NCBI RefSeq assembly: GCF_000170895.1
Contig: NZ_ABCS01000009.1
Span: 1 to 64,000, forward strand
Reading direction: 5' to 3'
DNA: 64,000 nt
Source: Plesiocystis pacifica SIR-1
Lineage (GTDB): Bacteria; Myxococcota_A; Polyangia; Nannocystales; Nannocystaceae
The first letter of the stretch is position 1, and each line of letters starts with the position of its first letter. A program made the position numbers and the translations under genes. The notes beneath the pieces were generated by a model. It saw nothing but the letters and a program-made list of their open reading frames with translations, was not told the origin of the DNA and did not search any database. Positions 49,131 through 60,747 of the stretch are shown here, one piece after another.

Positions 49131-50596
49131 GCTCCATGCCGCGACCCCGACTCTCTCTGGCGGCCCTGGCGGTCGCTTCGCTGTCACTCGGCGGTTGTTG
49201 GACCCAGCAAGCGCGCTGGCAGGCCGACGAGGTCCAGCGCGCCTCCGTGGTCCGGCCGGGGGAGAGCGAGGCCGAGCGCCTCTATCGCCACGGGCGCGAC
49301 TGCATGGACGTGGTCGAGCGGGACGAGTGCGCCATCGACTACTTCGAGCAGCTCGTCGAGCTGAGCACCAAGAGCGCCATGGCCGAGCCGCGCCGCGACC
49401 TGGTCGGCGACGCCATCTTCCGCCTCGTCGAGCTCTACCGCCGCGACGACCAGCAAGAGCGCGCGACCTTGCTGCTGCGCGAGTTTTGGGACGTGGGCAT
49501 GGACTTCGGCAGCGCGGGGGTCGTGCCCTACGGCAGCCGCTTCGTGCCCGAGTCGGTGACCTCGATGTTCATGGTCGACGTCACCCGCCTCGAGGCCAGC
49601 CGCCTGCACGCGGACCTGCCCGCGGACGCCAAGGACATGATGTTCACCTGCGACGAGGCCCGGCGCGAGCAGCTCTCGGAGGCGGCCAAGGCCCGCCGGG
49701 AGGAGCGGCGCGCGGCCAAGCTCGCGGCGATGAGCGAGGAGGAGCGCGAGGCCTACGAGAAGGCCAAGGCCCGCCGGGAGCAGCGCTTTTCTCGGGGCAA
49801 CGACGAGGACGGCGACGAGGACGAGGCGCCCTCGATCTACGACGCGGGCTTTTGCCAGCTCGCCGCGGCCCTCGACGTCACCGACCTGCGCGGCTTCTCG
49901 GCCTTCCTCGGCGCGCGTCACCACGAGGACGCGACCCAGTCCGTCGCCGTGCTCCGCGTCGACGAGCTCGAGGCCAAGCTCGCCGCGTCCACCGAGGCCG
50001 GCCGGCTGATCCTCGAGCCGACCCCCGAGATCCCCGGCCGGGATCCGGCGGCGATGACCTCGATCATGCGCGACAAGCTGCGCCTGTGGACCCTCGCGGG
50101 CGCCGAGTACGAGGGCGCCAAGGTCCAGATCGTCAGCTTCGATCGCAACGAGCTCATCCTCGCCCCCGAGGCCCTCGTCCCCGGCCTGCTCCACGCCCGC
50201 GCCCACGGCCAGGACCGGGTCAGCGAGGCGATGCGCGCGCTGCTGATGCAGGTCCCCGCCGACGTCGCGTTCATGACCGTGGTCGCGCCCTCGGCGATGG
50301 AGGACATGATGGGCAGCCTGGGCGCCATGGCCAAGCTGCTGCCCGACCCCGAGGGCATGATGATGGCCGCGGTGGTCTACGACTACGCGGGCTTTTTCAT
50401 CCGCGTGCCCACGGACGACTCGGTCAAGGGCTGGCTGGTCCTGAGCCTGGCCCGGCGCATGCTCGACGGCGGCATGGTCGACGAGGACGACCCGTTCACG
50501 AGCAACCTCGACATGTTCCAGGCGCCGGACGGCAAGGCGCTGCTGATGTCGAACATCCTGACCCGCGGCGCGGTGCTGCGGATGTTCCTGGGCTGA
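49127..50596 (+). CDS. Lipoprotein of unknown function, coupled to the histidine kinase
   Basis: 489 residues, lipobox 'SLSLGGCWTQ'. The ATGA overlap with the kinase gene means the two are co-translated. A helical region is followed by a charged coiled coil (~185-225: 'SEEEREAYEKAKARREQRFS') and acidic 'NDEDGDEDEAP', then a compact alpha/beta domain ('MTSIMRDKLRLWTLAGAEYE', 'VPADVAFMTVVAPSAMEDMM'). No family recognised. It may supply or process the signal for the kinase. Its TGA stop starts unit B2. Confidence 0.6.
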   Translation: MSSMPRPRLSLAALAVASLSLGGCWTQQARWQADEVQRASVVRPGESEAERLYRHGRDCMDVVERDECAIDYFEQLVELSTKSAMAEPRRDLVGDAIFRLVELYRRDDQQERATLLLREFWDVGMDFGSAGVVPYGSRFVPESVTSMFMVDVTRLEASRLHADLPADAKDMMFTCDEARREQLSEAAKARREERRAAKLAAMSEEEREAYEKAKARREQRFSRGNDEDGDEDEAPSIYDAGFCQLAAALDVTDLRGFSAFLGARHHEDATQSVAVLRVDELEAKLAASTEAGRLILEPTPEIPGRDPAAMTSIMRDKLRLWTLAGAEYEGAKVQIVSFDRNELILAPEALVPGLLHARAHGQDRVSEAMRALLMQVPADVAFMTVVAPSAMEDMMGSLGAMAKLLPDPEGMMMAAVVYDYAGFFIRVPTDDSVKGWLVLSLARRMLDGGMVDEDDPFTSNLDMFQAPDGKALLMSNILTRGAVLRMFLG

Positions 50597-50897
50597 GTTC
50601 TACTTTGCCCCCACGGGCATCTGAGGACCGGGGGCGCTTCGTCGCTGTCCGCTCCTCCGCTTTGGCTTGGTGGGCAATGGAGTTCGTGCCATTGAGAGGG
50701 CATGTGGTCGCCCCCGCGAGGGGGGGCGTGGATTCCTTGACAGCCCCTGAGTTCTACTTTGCCCCCACGGGCATCTGAGGACCGGGGGCGCTTCGTCGCT
50801 GTCCGCTCCTCCGCTTTGGCTTGGTGGGCAATGGAGTTCGTGCCATTGAGAGGGCATGTGGTCGCCCCCGCGAGCGGGGGCGTGGGTTCGTTGACAG
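50594..50897 (+). repeat. Repeat units B2 and B3 in tandem
   Basis: B2 (50594-50743) begins on the TGA of the lipoprotein gene; B3 (50748-50897) follows after 4 bp. Both repeat the B1 hairpins; B2 has one base change in the GC-rich stem (GCGAGGGGGGGCG), B3 has the intact CGCCCCCGC/GCGGGGGCG. Each ends TTGACAG. B2 and B3 are nearly identical, so the duplication is recent. Confidence 0.85.
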
Positions 50898-50901
50898 CCC
50901 C

Positions 50902-51073
50902 TGAGTCGAGGACGTGGGGCAGGGAGGGCGTGGCGTCGTCCACGACGGCTAAAATAGTCAGGGGCCGTGGGTTCGTTGACAGCCCCTGAGTCGAGGACGT
51001 GGGGCAGGGAGGGCGTGGCGTCGTCCACGACGGCTAGAATAGTCAGGGGCTGTGGATTCATGCACAGGCGCTG
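50902..51073. repeat. Repeat island 3: A units A6 and A7 with hairpins
   Basis: A6 (50902-50946) and A7 (50987-51031), each followed by CTA(A/G)AATAGTCAG and a hairpin: CAGGGGCCGT (50959-50968) with ACAGCCCCTG (50979-50988), and CAGGGGCTGTG (51044-51054) with the imperfect CACAGGCGCTG (51063-51073). The segment CTGTGGATTCAT-CACAGG recurs at 44879-44897. Lies between the convergent genes ending at 50596 and 51160. Confidence 0.8.
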
Positions 51074-51159
51074 ATCTGATCTGAGGGCGGGCGGCGCCTC
51101 GCTCGGGGGCAAGGCGTCGAGGCCACGCACGCGCTGCTCGACCGCCGAGCCCCGTGGTG

Positions 51160-52008
51160 TCACTCGTCGAGGCTGCGAGGCTCGGAGCGGCGCGGCGGCT
51201 GCATCGTGGTGAACTCGCGGGTGACGTGCACGCGGTACCAGTGCGTGAAGTAGCACGTCCACGGGAGGGGTCGGTCGGTCTTGAACTCGAGCGCGTACCA
51301 GGGGCGGCCGGGCTCGAGGTGGTGGTGGACGTGCCGGTTGAGGTTGAGCAGCGAGATCAGCACCTCGTACTCGTTGGCGAAGGCGGGGCTGGTGGGCTCC
51401 GCGTTGTGCTCGATCGCCGCGCGCAAGCTCGAGGGCACGGCGGCCGTGACGACCACGATGAGCGCGTTGTGCAGCGGGACGTCGAGGCGGCCGAGGTAGG
51501 CCCACGCGCCGATCCAGGCCAGCGAGGCCAGCGCGCCAAAGACAATTCGGCGCGCGCGGGCGTGCGAGTGCTGACCACGCAACGCCAGCGAGAGCTGGCC
51601 GAGGGTCTTGCCGACCTCGCCCGCGCCGAGCAAGGCCCGGAGGCCGCGGGCGCGCTCGCGCTCGGTGTGCTCCATGGCCGGGTCGCCCGCTTGGTTGAGC
51701 CAGCGGTGGTGGGCCAGGTGCATGCCGCGGTAGAGCTCGTAGACGCCGAACAGCGTCATCACGCCGTCGAGCGCCGTCACCACGGCGAGACAGTGGCGGG
51801 TCTGCTTCAGGGGGATCCCGTGGATGTACTCGTGGCCGAGGATGCCGACGCGGTGGACGAGCAAGACCCCGGGCACAAAGGCGAGCCAAAGCGGCGCGTA
51901 GACGAGCAGCGCGAAGTGGGCGGCGAGCATGCCGAGCAGCAGGCCGTGGGTCAGGGCCGGCGAGCCATGGCGGCGCAAGAGCGCGTCGATCGATGGGCGC
52001 AGACGCAT
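51160..52008 (-). CDS. Fatty acid desaturase family protein
   Basis: 282 residues with four hydrophobic segments. Three histidine clusters of the di-iron membrane desaturase/hydroxylase family are present: 'GHEYIHG', 'HLAHHRW' and 'NRHVHHH', in correct order and spacing. Regiospecificity cannot be read; carotenoid and sphingolipid enzymes share this pattern. Divergent from hutU with 114 bp between; no other lipid gene adjoins it. Confidence 0.8.
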   Translation of the reverse strand: MRLRPSIDALLRRHGSPALTHGLLLGMLAAHFALLVYAPLWLAFVPGVLLVHRVGILGHEYIHGIPLKQTRHCLAVVTALDGVMTLFGVYELYRGMHLAHHRWLNQAGDPAMEHTERERARGLRALLGAGEVGKTLGQLSLALRGQHSHARARRIVFGALASLAWIGAWAYLGRLDVPLHNALIVVVTAAVPSSLRAAIEHNAEPTSPAFANEYEVLISLLNLNRHVHHHLEPGRPWYALEFKTDRPLPWTCYFTHWYRVHVTREFTTMQPPRRSEPRSLDE

Positions 52009-52122
52009 CGGACCACGGAGAGTAGCAAGGGGGCTGCGCGCGCTTTTTCACGGGGTTTGGACACCCGGGGCGGCCCCGAGACCAGGTGAGCAGCCGGGTT
52101 TTATTTTGGTAGCGTCTCGCCA

Positions 52123-53838
52123 ATGTCGACCGACGCGCGCCCGAACATTCGTGCCCCCCGCGGCACCGAGATCTCGTGCAAGGGCTGGGTCCAGGAGGCC
52201 GCCCTGCGCATGCTGATGAACAACCTCGACAACGAGGTGGCCGAAGCCCCGGAGAAGCTGGTGGTCTACGGCGGCACGGGCAAGGCCGCGCGCTCGTGGC
52301 CCGACTACCACCGCATCGTCGCCTCGCTCCGCGATCTGGGCGACGACGAGACCCTGCTGGTCCAGTCCGGTCGCCCCGTGGGCATCTTCCGCAGCCACGC
52401 CGACGCCCCCCGGGTGCTGCTGGCGAACTCGCTGCTGGTCCCCAAGTGGGCGACCTGGGAGGAGCACCACCGCCTCGAGGCCATGGGCCTGACCATGTTC
52501 GGGCAGATGACCGCGGGCAGCTGGATCTACATCGGCACCCAGGGGATCTTGCAGGGCACCTACGAGACCTTCGCGGCCTGCGGGCGCACCCACTTCGGCG
52601 GCGACCTGTCGGGCAAGTTCGTGCTCACCGGCGGCCTCGGGGGCATGGGCGGCGCCCAGCCCCTGGCCGCGACCATGGCCGGCGGCGCGATCTTGTGCGT
52701 CGAGGTCGACCCGGACCGCATCCAGCGGCGCCTCGACCACCGCTACCTGATGAAGGCGACCAGGGACCTCGACGAGGCCCTCGCGTGGATCGAGGCGGCC
52801 ACGGCCAAGGGCGAGGCGCTCAGCGTCGGGCTCGAGGGCAACTGCGCCGAGGTCCTGCCCGAGCTCGTGCGTCGCGGTGTCACCCCCGACGTGGTCACGG
52901 ATCAGACCAGCGCCCACGACCCCCTGGTCGGCTACGTGCCCGACGGGCTCGACCTCGCCGAGGCCGCGGCCCTGCGCGAGTCCGACCCCGAGGGCTACAT
53001 CCAGCGGTCCAAGGCCGCCATGGCCAAGCACGTCGCGGCCATGCGCGCGATGCAAAAAGCGGGCGCCGTCGCCTTCGACTACGGCAACAACATCCGGGCC
53101 TTCGCCGTCGAGGCCGGGGTCGAGGACGCCTTCGAGATCAAGGGCTTCATCCCCGAGTACATCCGCCCGCTGTTTTGCGAGGGCAAGGGCCCGTTCCGCT
53201 GGGCGGCGCTGTCCGGCGACCCCGAGGACATCTACGCCACGGACAGGGCGATCCTCGAGCTCTTCCCCGACAACGAGCACCTGCGCAAGTGGATCACCAT
53301 GGCCGGGGAGCAGGTCGCGTGGCAGGGCCTGCCCGCGCGGATCTGCTGGCTCGGCTACGGCGAGCGGGTCAAGGCCGGGCTGCGCTTCAACGAGATGGTC
53401 AAGAGCGGCGAGCTCAAAGCCCCGGTGGTCATCGGCCGCGATCACCTCGACTGCGGCTCCGTGGCCTCGCCCAACCGCGAGACCGAGGCCATGAAGGACG
53501 GCTCCGACGCCATCGCCGACTGGCCGATCCTCAACGCGATGATCAACACCGCGTGCGGGGCCAGCTGGGTCTCGGTCCACCACGGCGGCGGCGTGGGCAT
53601 GGGCTACAGCATCCACGCCGGCATGGTCGTGGTCGCCGACGGCAGCGAGGCCGCCCAGCGCCGGCTCGAGCGGGTGCTGACCTCGGACCCGGGCATGGGC
53701 GTGGTCCGCCACGTCGACGCGGGCTACGAGGAGGCGAACCGCTTCGTCCAGGGCACGGACGTGAAGATCCCCGGGGTCACCGTGCACACCGCGGCCGTGC
53801 CCGACGGGCCGCCCGCGCCGTCCGGAGACGCGGGTTGA
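52123..53838 (+). CDS. hutU: Urocanate hydratase
   Basis: 571 residues. Urocanase converts urocanate to 4-imidazolone-5-propionate using tightly bound NAD+. Strong markers are '[13 protein letters not shown]' region at the start, '[17 protein letters not shown]', '[20 protein letters not shown]' (nucleotide binding), '[14 protein letters not shown]', '[20 protein letters not shown]', and '[20 protein letters not shown]' with '[11 protein letters not shown]' near the C-terminus. The catalytic Cys of the family lies in the 'ICWLGYG'-'RDHLDCGS' area, where Cys is present. Forms an operon with hutI, whose start is 2 bp after this stop. hutH and hutG are not in this window. Confidence 0.95.
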   Translation: MSTDARPNIRAPRGTEISCKGWVQEAALRMLMNNLDNEVAEAPEKLVVYGGTGKAARSWPDYHRIVASLRDLGDDETLLVQSGRPVGIFRSHADAPRVLLANSLLVPKWATWEEHHRLEAMGLTMFGQMTAGSWIYIGTQGILQGTYETFAACGRTHFGGDLSGKFVLTGGLGGMGGAQPLAATMAGGAILCVEVDPDRIQRRLDHRYLMKATRDLDEALAWIEAATAKGEALSVGLEGNCAEVLPELVRRGVTPDVVTDQTSAHDPLVGYVPDGLDLAEAAALRESDPEGYIQRSKAAMAKHVAAMRAMQKAGAVAFDYGNNIRAFAVEAGVEDAFEIKGFIPEYIRPLFCEGKGPFRWAALSGDPEDIYATDRAILELFPDNEHLRKWITMAGEQVAWQGLPARICWLGYGERVKAGLRFNEMVKSGELKAPVVIGRDHLDCGSVASPNRETEAMKDGSDAIADWPILNAMINTACGASWVSVHHGGGVGMGYSIHAGMVVVADGSEAAQRRLERVLTSDPGMGVVRHVDAGYEEANRFVQGTDVKIPGVTVHTAAVPDGPPAPSGDAG

Positions 53839-53840
53839 CC

Positions 53841-55091
53841 ATGGCCGTCGCGCTGACCAAGGCCGCGCAGGTGCTGACCCTCGCCGGCGACCAGGCCCCG
53901 CGGGCCGGGGCCGCCATGGCCGAGCTGGCCATGCTCGAGCACGCCACCGTGGTCGTCGAGGGCGAGCGCATCGCCTGGGTCGGCCCCCACGCCGAGTTCG
54001 ACGCCGCGCGCTTTCCCGGCGTCGAGACCCTCGACTGCGCCGGCAAGGTGTTGATGCCGGCCCTCGTCGACCCGCACACCCACCTGGTGTGGGCCGGGCA
54101 CCGCCGCGACGAGCTCGAGCTGCGCCTGGGCGGGGCCGACTACGAGGCCATCTTCGCCGCCGGCGGGGGCATCCTGTCGAGCGTCCGCCAGACCCGGGCG
54201 ACCAGCGAGGACGAGCTCTACGCCCAGAGCCTGCGCCGGATCACCCGGATGCGCGCGTGCGGGGCCACGACCTTCGAGATCAAGAGCGGCTACGGCCTGG
54301 ACCTCGAGTCCGAGCTGCGCCAGCTGCGGGTCGCCCGGCGCCTGCGCGACGAGGCCGGCTTTCGCGTCAAGGCGACCTGCCTGGCCGCCCACGCCATCCC
54401 CCAGGAGGCCCGGGGCTCCCGAGCCGCGCGGGCGAAATTCATCGACGAGGTCTGCACCGTCATCCTCCCCGCCGTGGTCGAGGCCGGCCTGGCCGACTAC
54501 GCCGACGTGTTTTGCGATCGCGGGGCCTTCACCAAGACCGAGGGGGCCATGGTCCTCGACGCCGCCCACGGCCTGGGCCTGTCGCTGCGCGTGCACGCCA
54601 ACGAGTTCGGGCACACCGGCGGGGCCGAGCTGGCCGCGGAGTTCGGCGCGGCCTCGGCCGATCACCTGCTCTACCTGAGCGGCGAGGAGCGGGCGATGCT
54701 GCGCGAGGCCGGCGTGGTCGCGACCATGCTGCCCGGGACCTCCATGGTCCTGGGCAAGCCCTTCGCCGACGGCCGGGCCCTCGTCGAGGACGGCGTGCCC
54801 GTGGCCATCGCGACCGACTGCAACCCGGGCTCGTGCGCCTTCGAGAACCTCTCGATGGTCCTGGCCCTGGCCTGCTACGGCAACAAGCTCGCCCCCGCCG
54901 AGGCCGTGGTCGCGGCGACGCACAACGCCGCGGCCTCCCTGGGCCTGGCCGGCGAGGTCGGGCGCCTGGTCGAGGGCATGAGCGCGGACCTGCTCGTGCT
55001 CGAGACCGACGACTACCGCGATCTCGTCTACCACGCGGGCTCACCCCTCATCGGGGCGGTCTACTCTCGCGGCGAGCGCGTGGTCGGCTAA
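53841..55091 (+). CDS. hutI: Imidazolonepropionase
   Basis: 416 residues from the ATG at 53841, 2 bp after hutU. Hydrolyses imidazolonepropionate to N-formimino-glutamate in histidine breakdown. Amidohydrolase motifs: 'PALVDPHTHLVWAGHRRDEL' (metal-binding HxH), 'TTFEIKSGYGLD', 'LAAHAIPQEARG', 'RVHANEFGHTGG' (third His), 'IATDCNPGSCAFENL' (Asp). Product of hutU is its substrate, so the pair does steps two and three of the hut pathway. The stop is followed by a sequence related to the tail of A units. Confidence 0.95.
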   Translation: MAVALTKAAQVLTLAGDQAPRAGAAMAELAMLEHATVVVEGERIAWVGPHAEFDAARFPGVETLDCAGKVLMPALVDPHTHLVWAGHRRDELELRLGGADYEAIFAAGGGILSSVRQTRATSEDELYAQSLRRITRMRACGATTFEIKSGYGLDLESELRQLRVARRLRDEAGFRVKATCLAAHAIPQEARGSRAARAKFIDEVCTVILPAVVEAGLADYADVFCDRGAFTKTEGAMVLDAAHGLGLSLRVHANEFGHTGGAELAAEFGAASADHLLYLSGEERAMLREAGVVATMLPGTSMVLGKPFADGRALVEDGVPVAIATDCNPGSCAFENLSMVLALACYGNKLAPAEAVVAATHNAAASLGLAGEVGRLVEGMSADLLVLETDDYRDLVYHAGSPLIGAVYSRGERVVG

Positions 55092-55109
55092 CGGCTGAGA
55101 ATAGTCAGC
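55092..55109. repeat. Remnant resembling the tail of repeat A
   Basis: CGGCTGAGAATAGTCAGC (55093-55109) is nearly the CGGCTAGAATAGTCAG that follows unit A7. It forms GCTGA/TCAGC, lies between the convergent hutI and 55105 genes, and includes the latter's stop codon. Weak, could be chance. Confidence 0.35.
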
Positions 55110-55533
55110 TCTCGTCCATCTGCGCTCGAATCGCCTCGGCGATCACCGTCGAGAGATCCGCGAGGCTGCGCTCGCCGGGCTCGACCCCCACGACCAGCCC
55201 GGCGACCGCCGGCTGGTCGGACTCGCCGCTCACGCGCTCGGTGACCATGGCGCGCCCGTCGAGGGTCCCGAGGATCACCGCGAGGCGATCGCTCGCGCCT
55301 TCACCCTCGCAAAAGCCCCGCACGCGCCAGGCGACCATCGCCGCCTCCACGGGGTCGGCGCGGAACACCTCGAAGACCGTCCCGCCGTCGAGGCGGATCC
55401 GGACGACCGGAAGGGTCGCGCGCTCGGGCGGGATGCCGCGGGCCAGGCCCTCGAGCGCAGGCCACAGCCGGCTGGCGGCGTGTTTTGGATCGCTCACCCC
55501 TGCAGCGTGCCTCTCGACCCGGGACCTGTCCAT
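55105..55533 (-). CDS. Unknown 142-residue protein
   Basis: ATG at 55533; a GTG at 55497 would remove 12 residues. No signal peptide or membrane segment. The middle looks like a small alpha/beta domain ('LPVVRIRLDGGTVFEVFRAD', 'VEAAMVAWRVRGFCEGEG') with one Cys; the end is an acidic helix ('LADLSTVIAEAIRAQMD'). No family recognised. Divergent from the next gene by 119 bp. Confidence 0.5.
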   Translation of the reverse strand: MDRSRVERHAAGVSDPKHAASRLWPALEGLARGIPPERATLPVVRIRLDGGTVFEVFRADPVEAAMVAWRVRGFCEGEGASDRLAVILGTLDGRAMVTERVSGESDQPAVAGLVVGVEPGERSLADLSTVIAEAIRAQMDES

Positions 55534-55652
55534 CCTCCGACCTGGAATGAAGCCGAGCTGCCCGAGTTGGCAGGCCCGTGCCCAGCCGCGCCCTCGAACT
55601 CGCGCACGACCCGTCCCCCGACGCCGCCGAGGTGGACCATACTGACTCCCCC

Positions 55653-56354
55653 ATGGCCGACGAGCGCCGCTACTCGAGCGAGGAAGTCGCCCTGGTCCTG
55701 AGCCGGGTCGCGGAGCTCTCGGTCGCCGAAGGCGACGGGCTGACCCAGGCCGAGCTGAGCCAGGTCGTCCGCGAGGCGGGCCTCGATCCTGCCCTGGTCA
55801 GCCGGGCCCTCGTCGACCTCGACGCGAACCGGCGCGCCGAGGCCCGGAGCCTGGGCCTGCGCGTGCTCGCCTTTCGGCGCTGGCGCTTTCGCGGCTTCCT
55901 CGACGCAGGCCGCATCGAGCACGCCGCGGTCCTCGTCAACCGCAGCGTGGGCTGCGTCGGAGAGGTCCACGGCGGCGTCGGCCTGAGCTGGTTTGGGCGC
56001 CACGTGAGCGTCTCGGTCATGCCGGTGCCGGGGGCGGTGGAAGACGCGGACGGATCCGTCGAGCTCGAGCTGGTGATCCAGGAGAAATTCCGCAACACCG
56101 CCAACGGCGTCGTGGGCCTGAGCGCGACCATGTCGATGCCGATGATCATGATGGGCATGTCCCTGGTCTTGGGGGGCGTGCTCCCGGCGGCCTTGCTGCT
56201 CGGCGGCCCGCCGCTGGTCTACTGGTGGTTCAGCCGGCGCCACAACAGGCGCGTCGACGAGACCGAGGCCAGCTTCGAGGCCCTCGGGGCGGAGCTTCAG
56301 ACTTTGTTCGCGGCGCCCAGGTCGGCCAAGGCCCTGGGCGCGGCGGAGGCTTGA
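55653..56354 (+). CDS. Membrane protein with N-terminal SHOCT-like helical domain
   Basis: 233 residues from the ATG at 55653 (an upstream in-frame start at 55578 is less likely). The N-terminus 'YSSEEVALVLSRVAELSVAE' and 'LTQAELSQVVREAGLDPALV' is the repeat-like helical domain that often precedes a membrane part in myxobacterial and deltaproteobacterial proteins of unknown role. Next come a beta-rich segment and a Met-rich membrane hairpin ('SMPMIMMGMSLVLGGVLPAA', 'LLLGGPPLVYWWF') with a basic C-terminal tail. The role is unknown. Confidence 0.55.
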   Translation: MADERRYSSEEVALVLSRVAELSVAEGDGLTQAELSQVVREAGLDPALVSRALVDLDANRRAEARSLGLRVLAFRRWRFRGFLDAGRIEHAAVLVNRSVGCVGEVHGGVGLSWFGRHVSVSVMPVPGAVEDADGSVELELVIQEKFRNTANGVVGLSATMSMPMIMMGMSLVLGGVLPAALLLGGPPLVYWWFSRRHNRRVDETEASFEALGAELQTLFAAPRSAKALGAAEA

Positions 56355-56394
56355 GCGACGAGCGCTACGAACCCCCACTCACCCCTACTTTGGC

Positions 56395-57024
56395 TCAGAC
56401 TTCCAGCAGCGGCCGGACCTCGCGGGCCCAGGTCTCGAGGTTGTCCGCGGCGTTTGTGACCTCGATACCCAGCTGACGCGCGACCTTGGGCAAGGTCCCC
56501 TCGAGGGCCTGACGGGCGGCCCGCAAGCGCGTGCGGATCGTGCCCTCGGGCAGGCCGTAAAAGCGGGCCAGGTCGCCGCCGCGGAGCTCCTCCCAGTAGT
56601 AGAGCTCGAGTAAAATTTGTTGCTCGAGGGGCAGGGCGCGCAGGGCCTCCAGCAGCAGCTTGTGCTCGTGGCGGCGGGCCAGGATGGTGCTGCCCCCGGG
56701 CGCGAGGTCGGCCACGGCGCTGACCCCAAAGTCGAGCTTGTCGAGCTTGCGCGCCCGGGTCCGGTAGTGGTGCAGGAGCACGTTGCGGGCCACGCCGAGC
56801 AAGAAGGCGGCGAAGCGCTGGTCGTCGCGGAGCTGATCGCAGCGCTCGAGGCAGGTCAGCATGGTCTGCTGGGTGAGGTCGTAGTGCTCGTCGCCGACCT
56901 TGTTGCGGAAAAAGCGGGCCAGGCGGGTGTAGTGGCGGTCGAACAGGCGCGAGCCGGCCCGGGTGTCGCCGTCGCGCCAGGCGGCGAGGAGGGTCGCGTC
57001 GTCGTCGGCCACCGGGCACAGCAT
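56395..57024 (-). CDS. ECF-like RNA polymerase sigma factor (sigma 4), divergent from a kinase
   Basis: 209 residues from the ATG at 57024. Region 2: 'LFDRHYTRLARFFRNKVG', then 'DEHYDLTQQTMLTCL' in place of the acidic 'D-x-E-D-L-V-Q' core-binding motif, then 'FAAFLLGVARNVLLHHYRT'. Region 4: 'LRGGDLARFYGLPEGTIRTR'. Tail ends 'AADNLETWAREVRPLLEV'. The altered acidic stretch with Thr recalls EcfP-type sigma factors that are switched on by phosphorylation of a Thr in that place by a neighbouring kinase (PknT). The kinase 57211-60636 starts 187 bp away on the other strand. Confidence 0.9.
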   Translation of the reverse strand: MLCPVADDDATLLAAWRDGDTRAGSRLFDRHYTRLARFFRNKVGDEHYDLTQQTMLTCLERCDQLRDDQRFAAFLLGVARNVLLHHYRTRARKLDKLDFGVSAVADLAPGGSTILARRHEHKLLLEALRALPLEQQILLELYYWEELRGGDLARFYGLPEGTIRTRLRAARQALEGTLPKVARQLGIEVTNAADNLETWAREVRPLLEV

Positions 57025-57210
57025 AGGACGGTGGCCGCCGCAGGGCCGCTCCCAGATTTTTTCGACTTTCTGCAATTGCGCCGTCGCGGGCCGGGAACCT
57101 TGCCAGGGAGGGCGCCGAGGCGCCTGAAGCTCGCCATGAACACCCAGACAGCAGACGGCCCGACGTGGCATCCTTCCCCTCTCTCTCCCTCCCTCCCCGC
57201 CGAAGCCTCG

Positions 57211-60636
<3,426 letters not shown>

Positions 60637-60655
60637 ACTGCGCGCAGGACGCCCT

Positions 60656-60708
60656 CGTTCCACTCATGGAACGGGGACTCCGCGGCCGTCTCCCGGAGGC
60701 GGCCGCGG
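60656..60708 (+). terminator. Two adjacent hairpins after the propeller kinase
   Basis: CGTTCCA (60656-60662) with TGGAACG (60667-60673), then CCGCGGCCG (60680-60688) with CGGCCGCGG (60700-60708), both perfect. No T-run. They lie 20 bp after the kinase stop and before the lipoprotein gene. Confidence 0.5.
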
Positions 60709-60747
60709 CCCTTCGGCTCGGGGTGTCTGCGCGGATAGGACAAAGCC

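Noticed and set aside
44442..51073. Insertion sequence or transposon
   Set aside because: No transposase, no terminal inverted repeats flanking a gene and no clear target duplications; elements are short and noncoding.
52176..53840. Upstream extension of hutI through the hutU gene
   Set aside because: It is a shifted frame of hutU; hutI homology starts at 53841.
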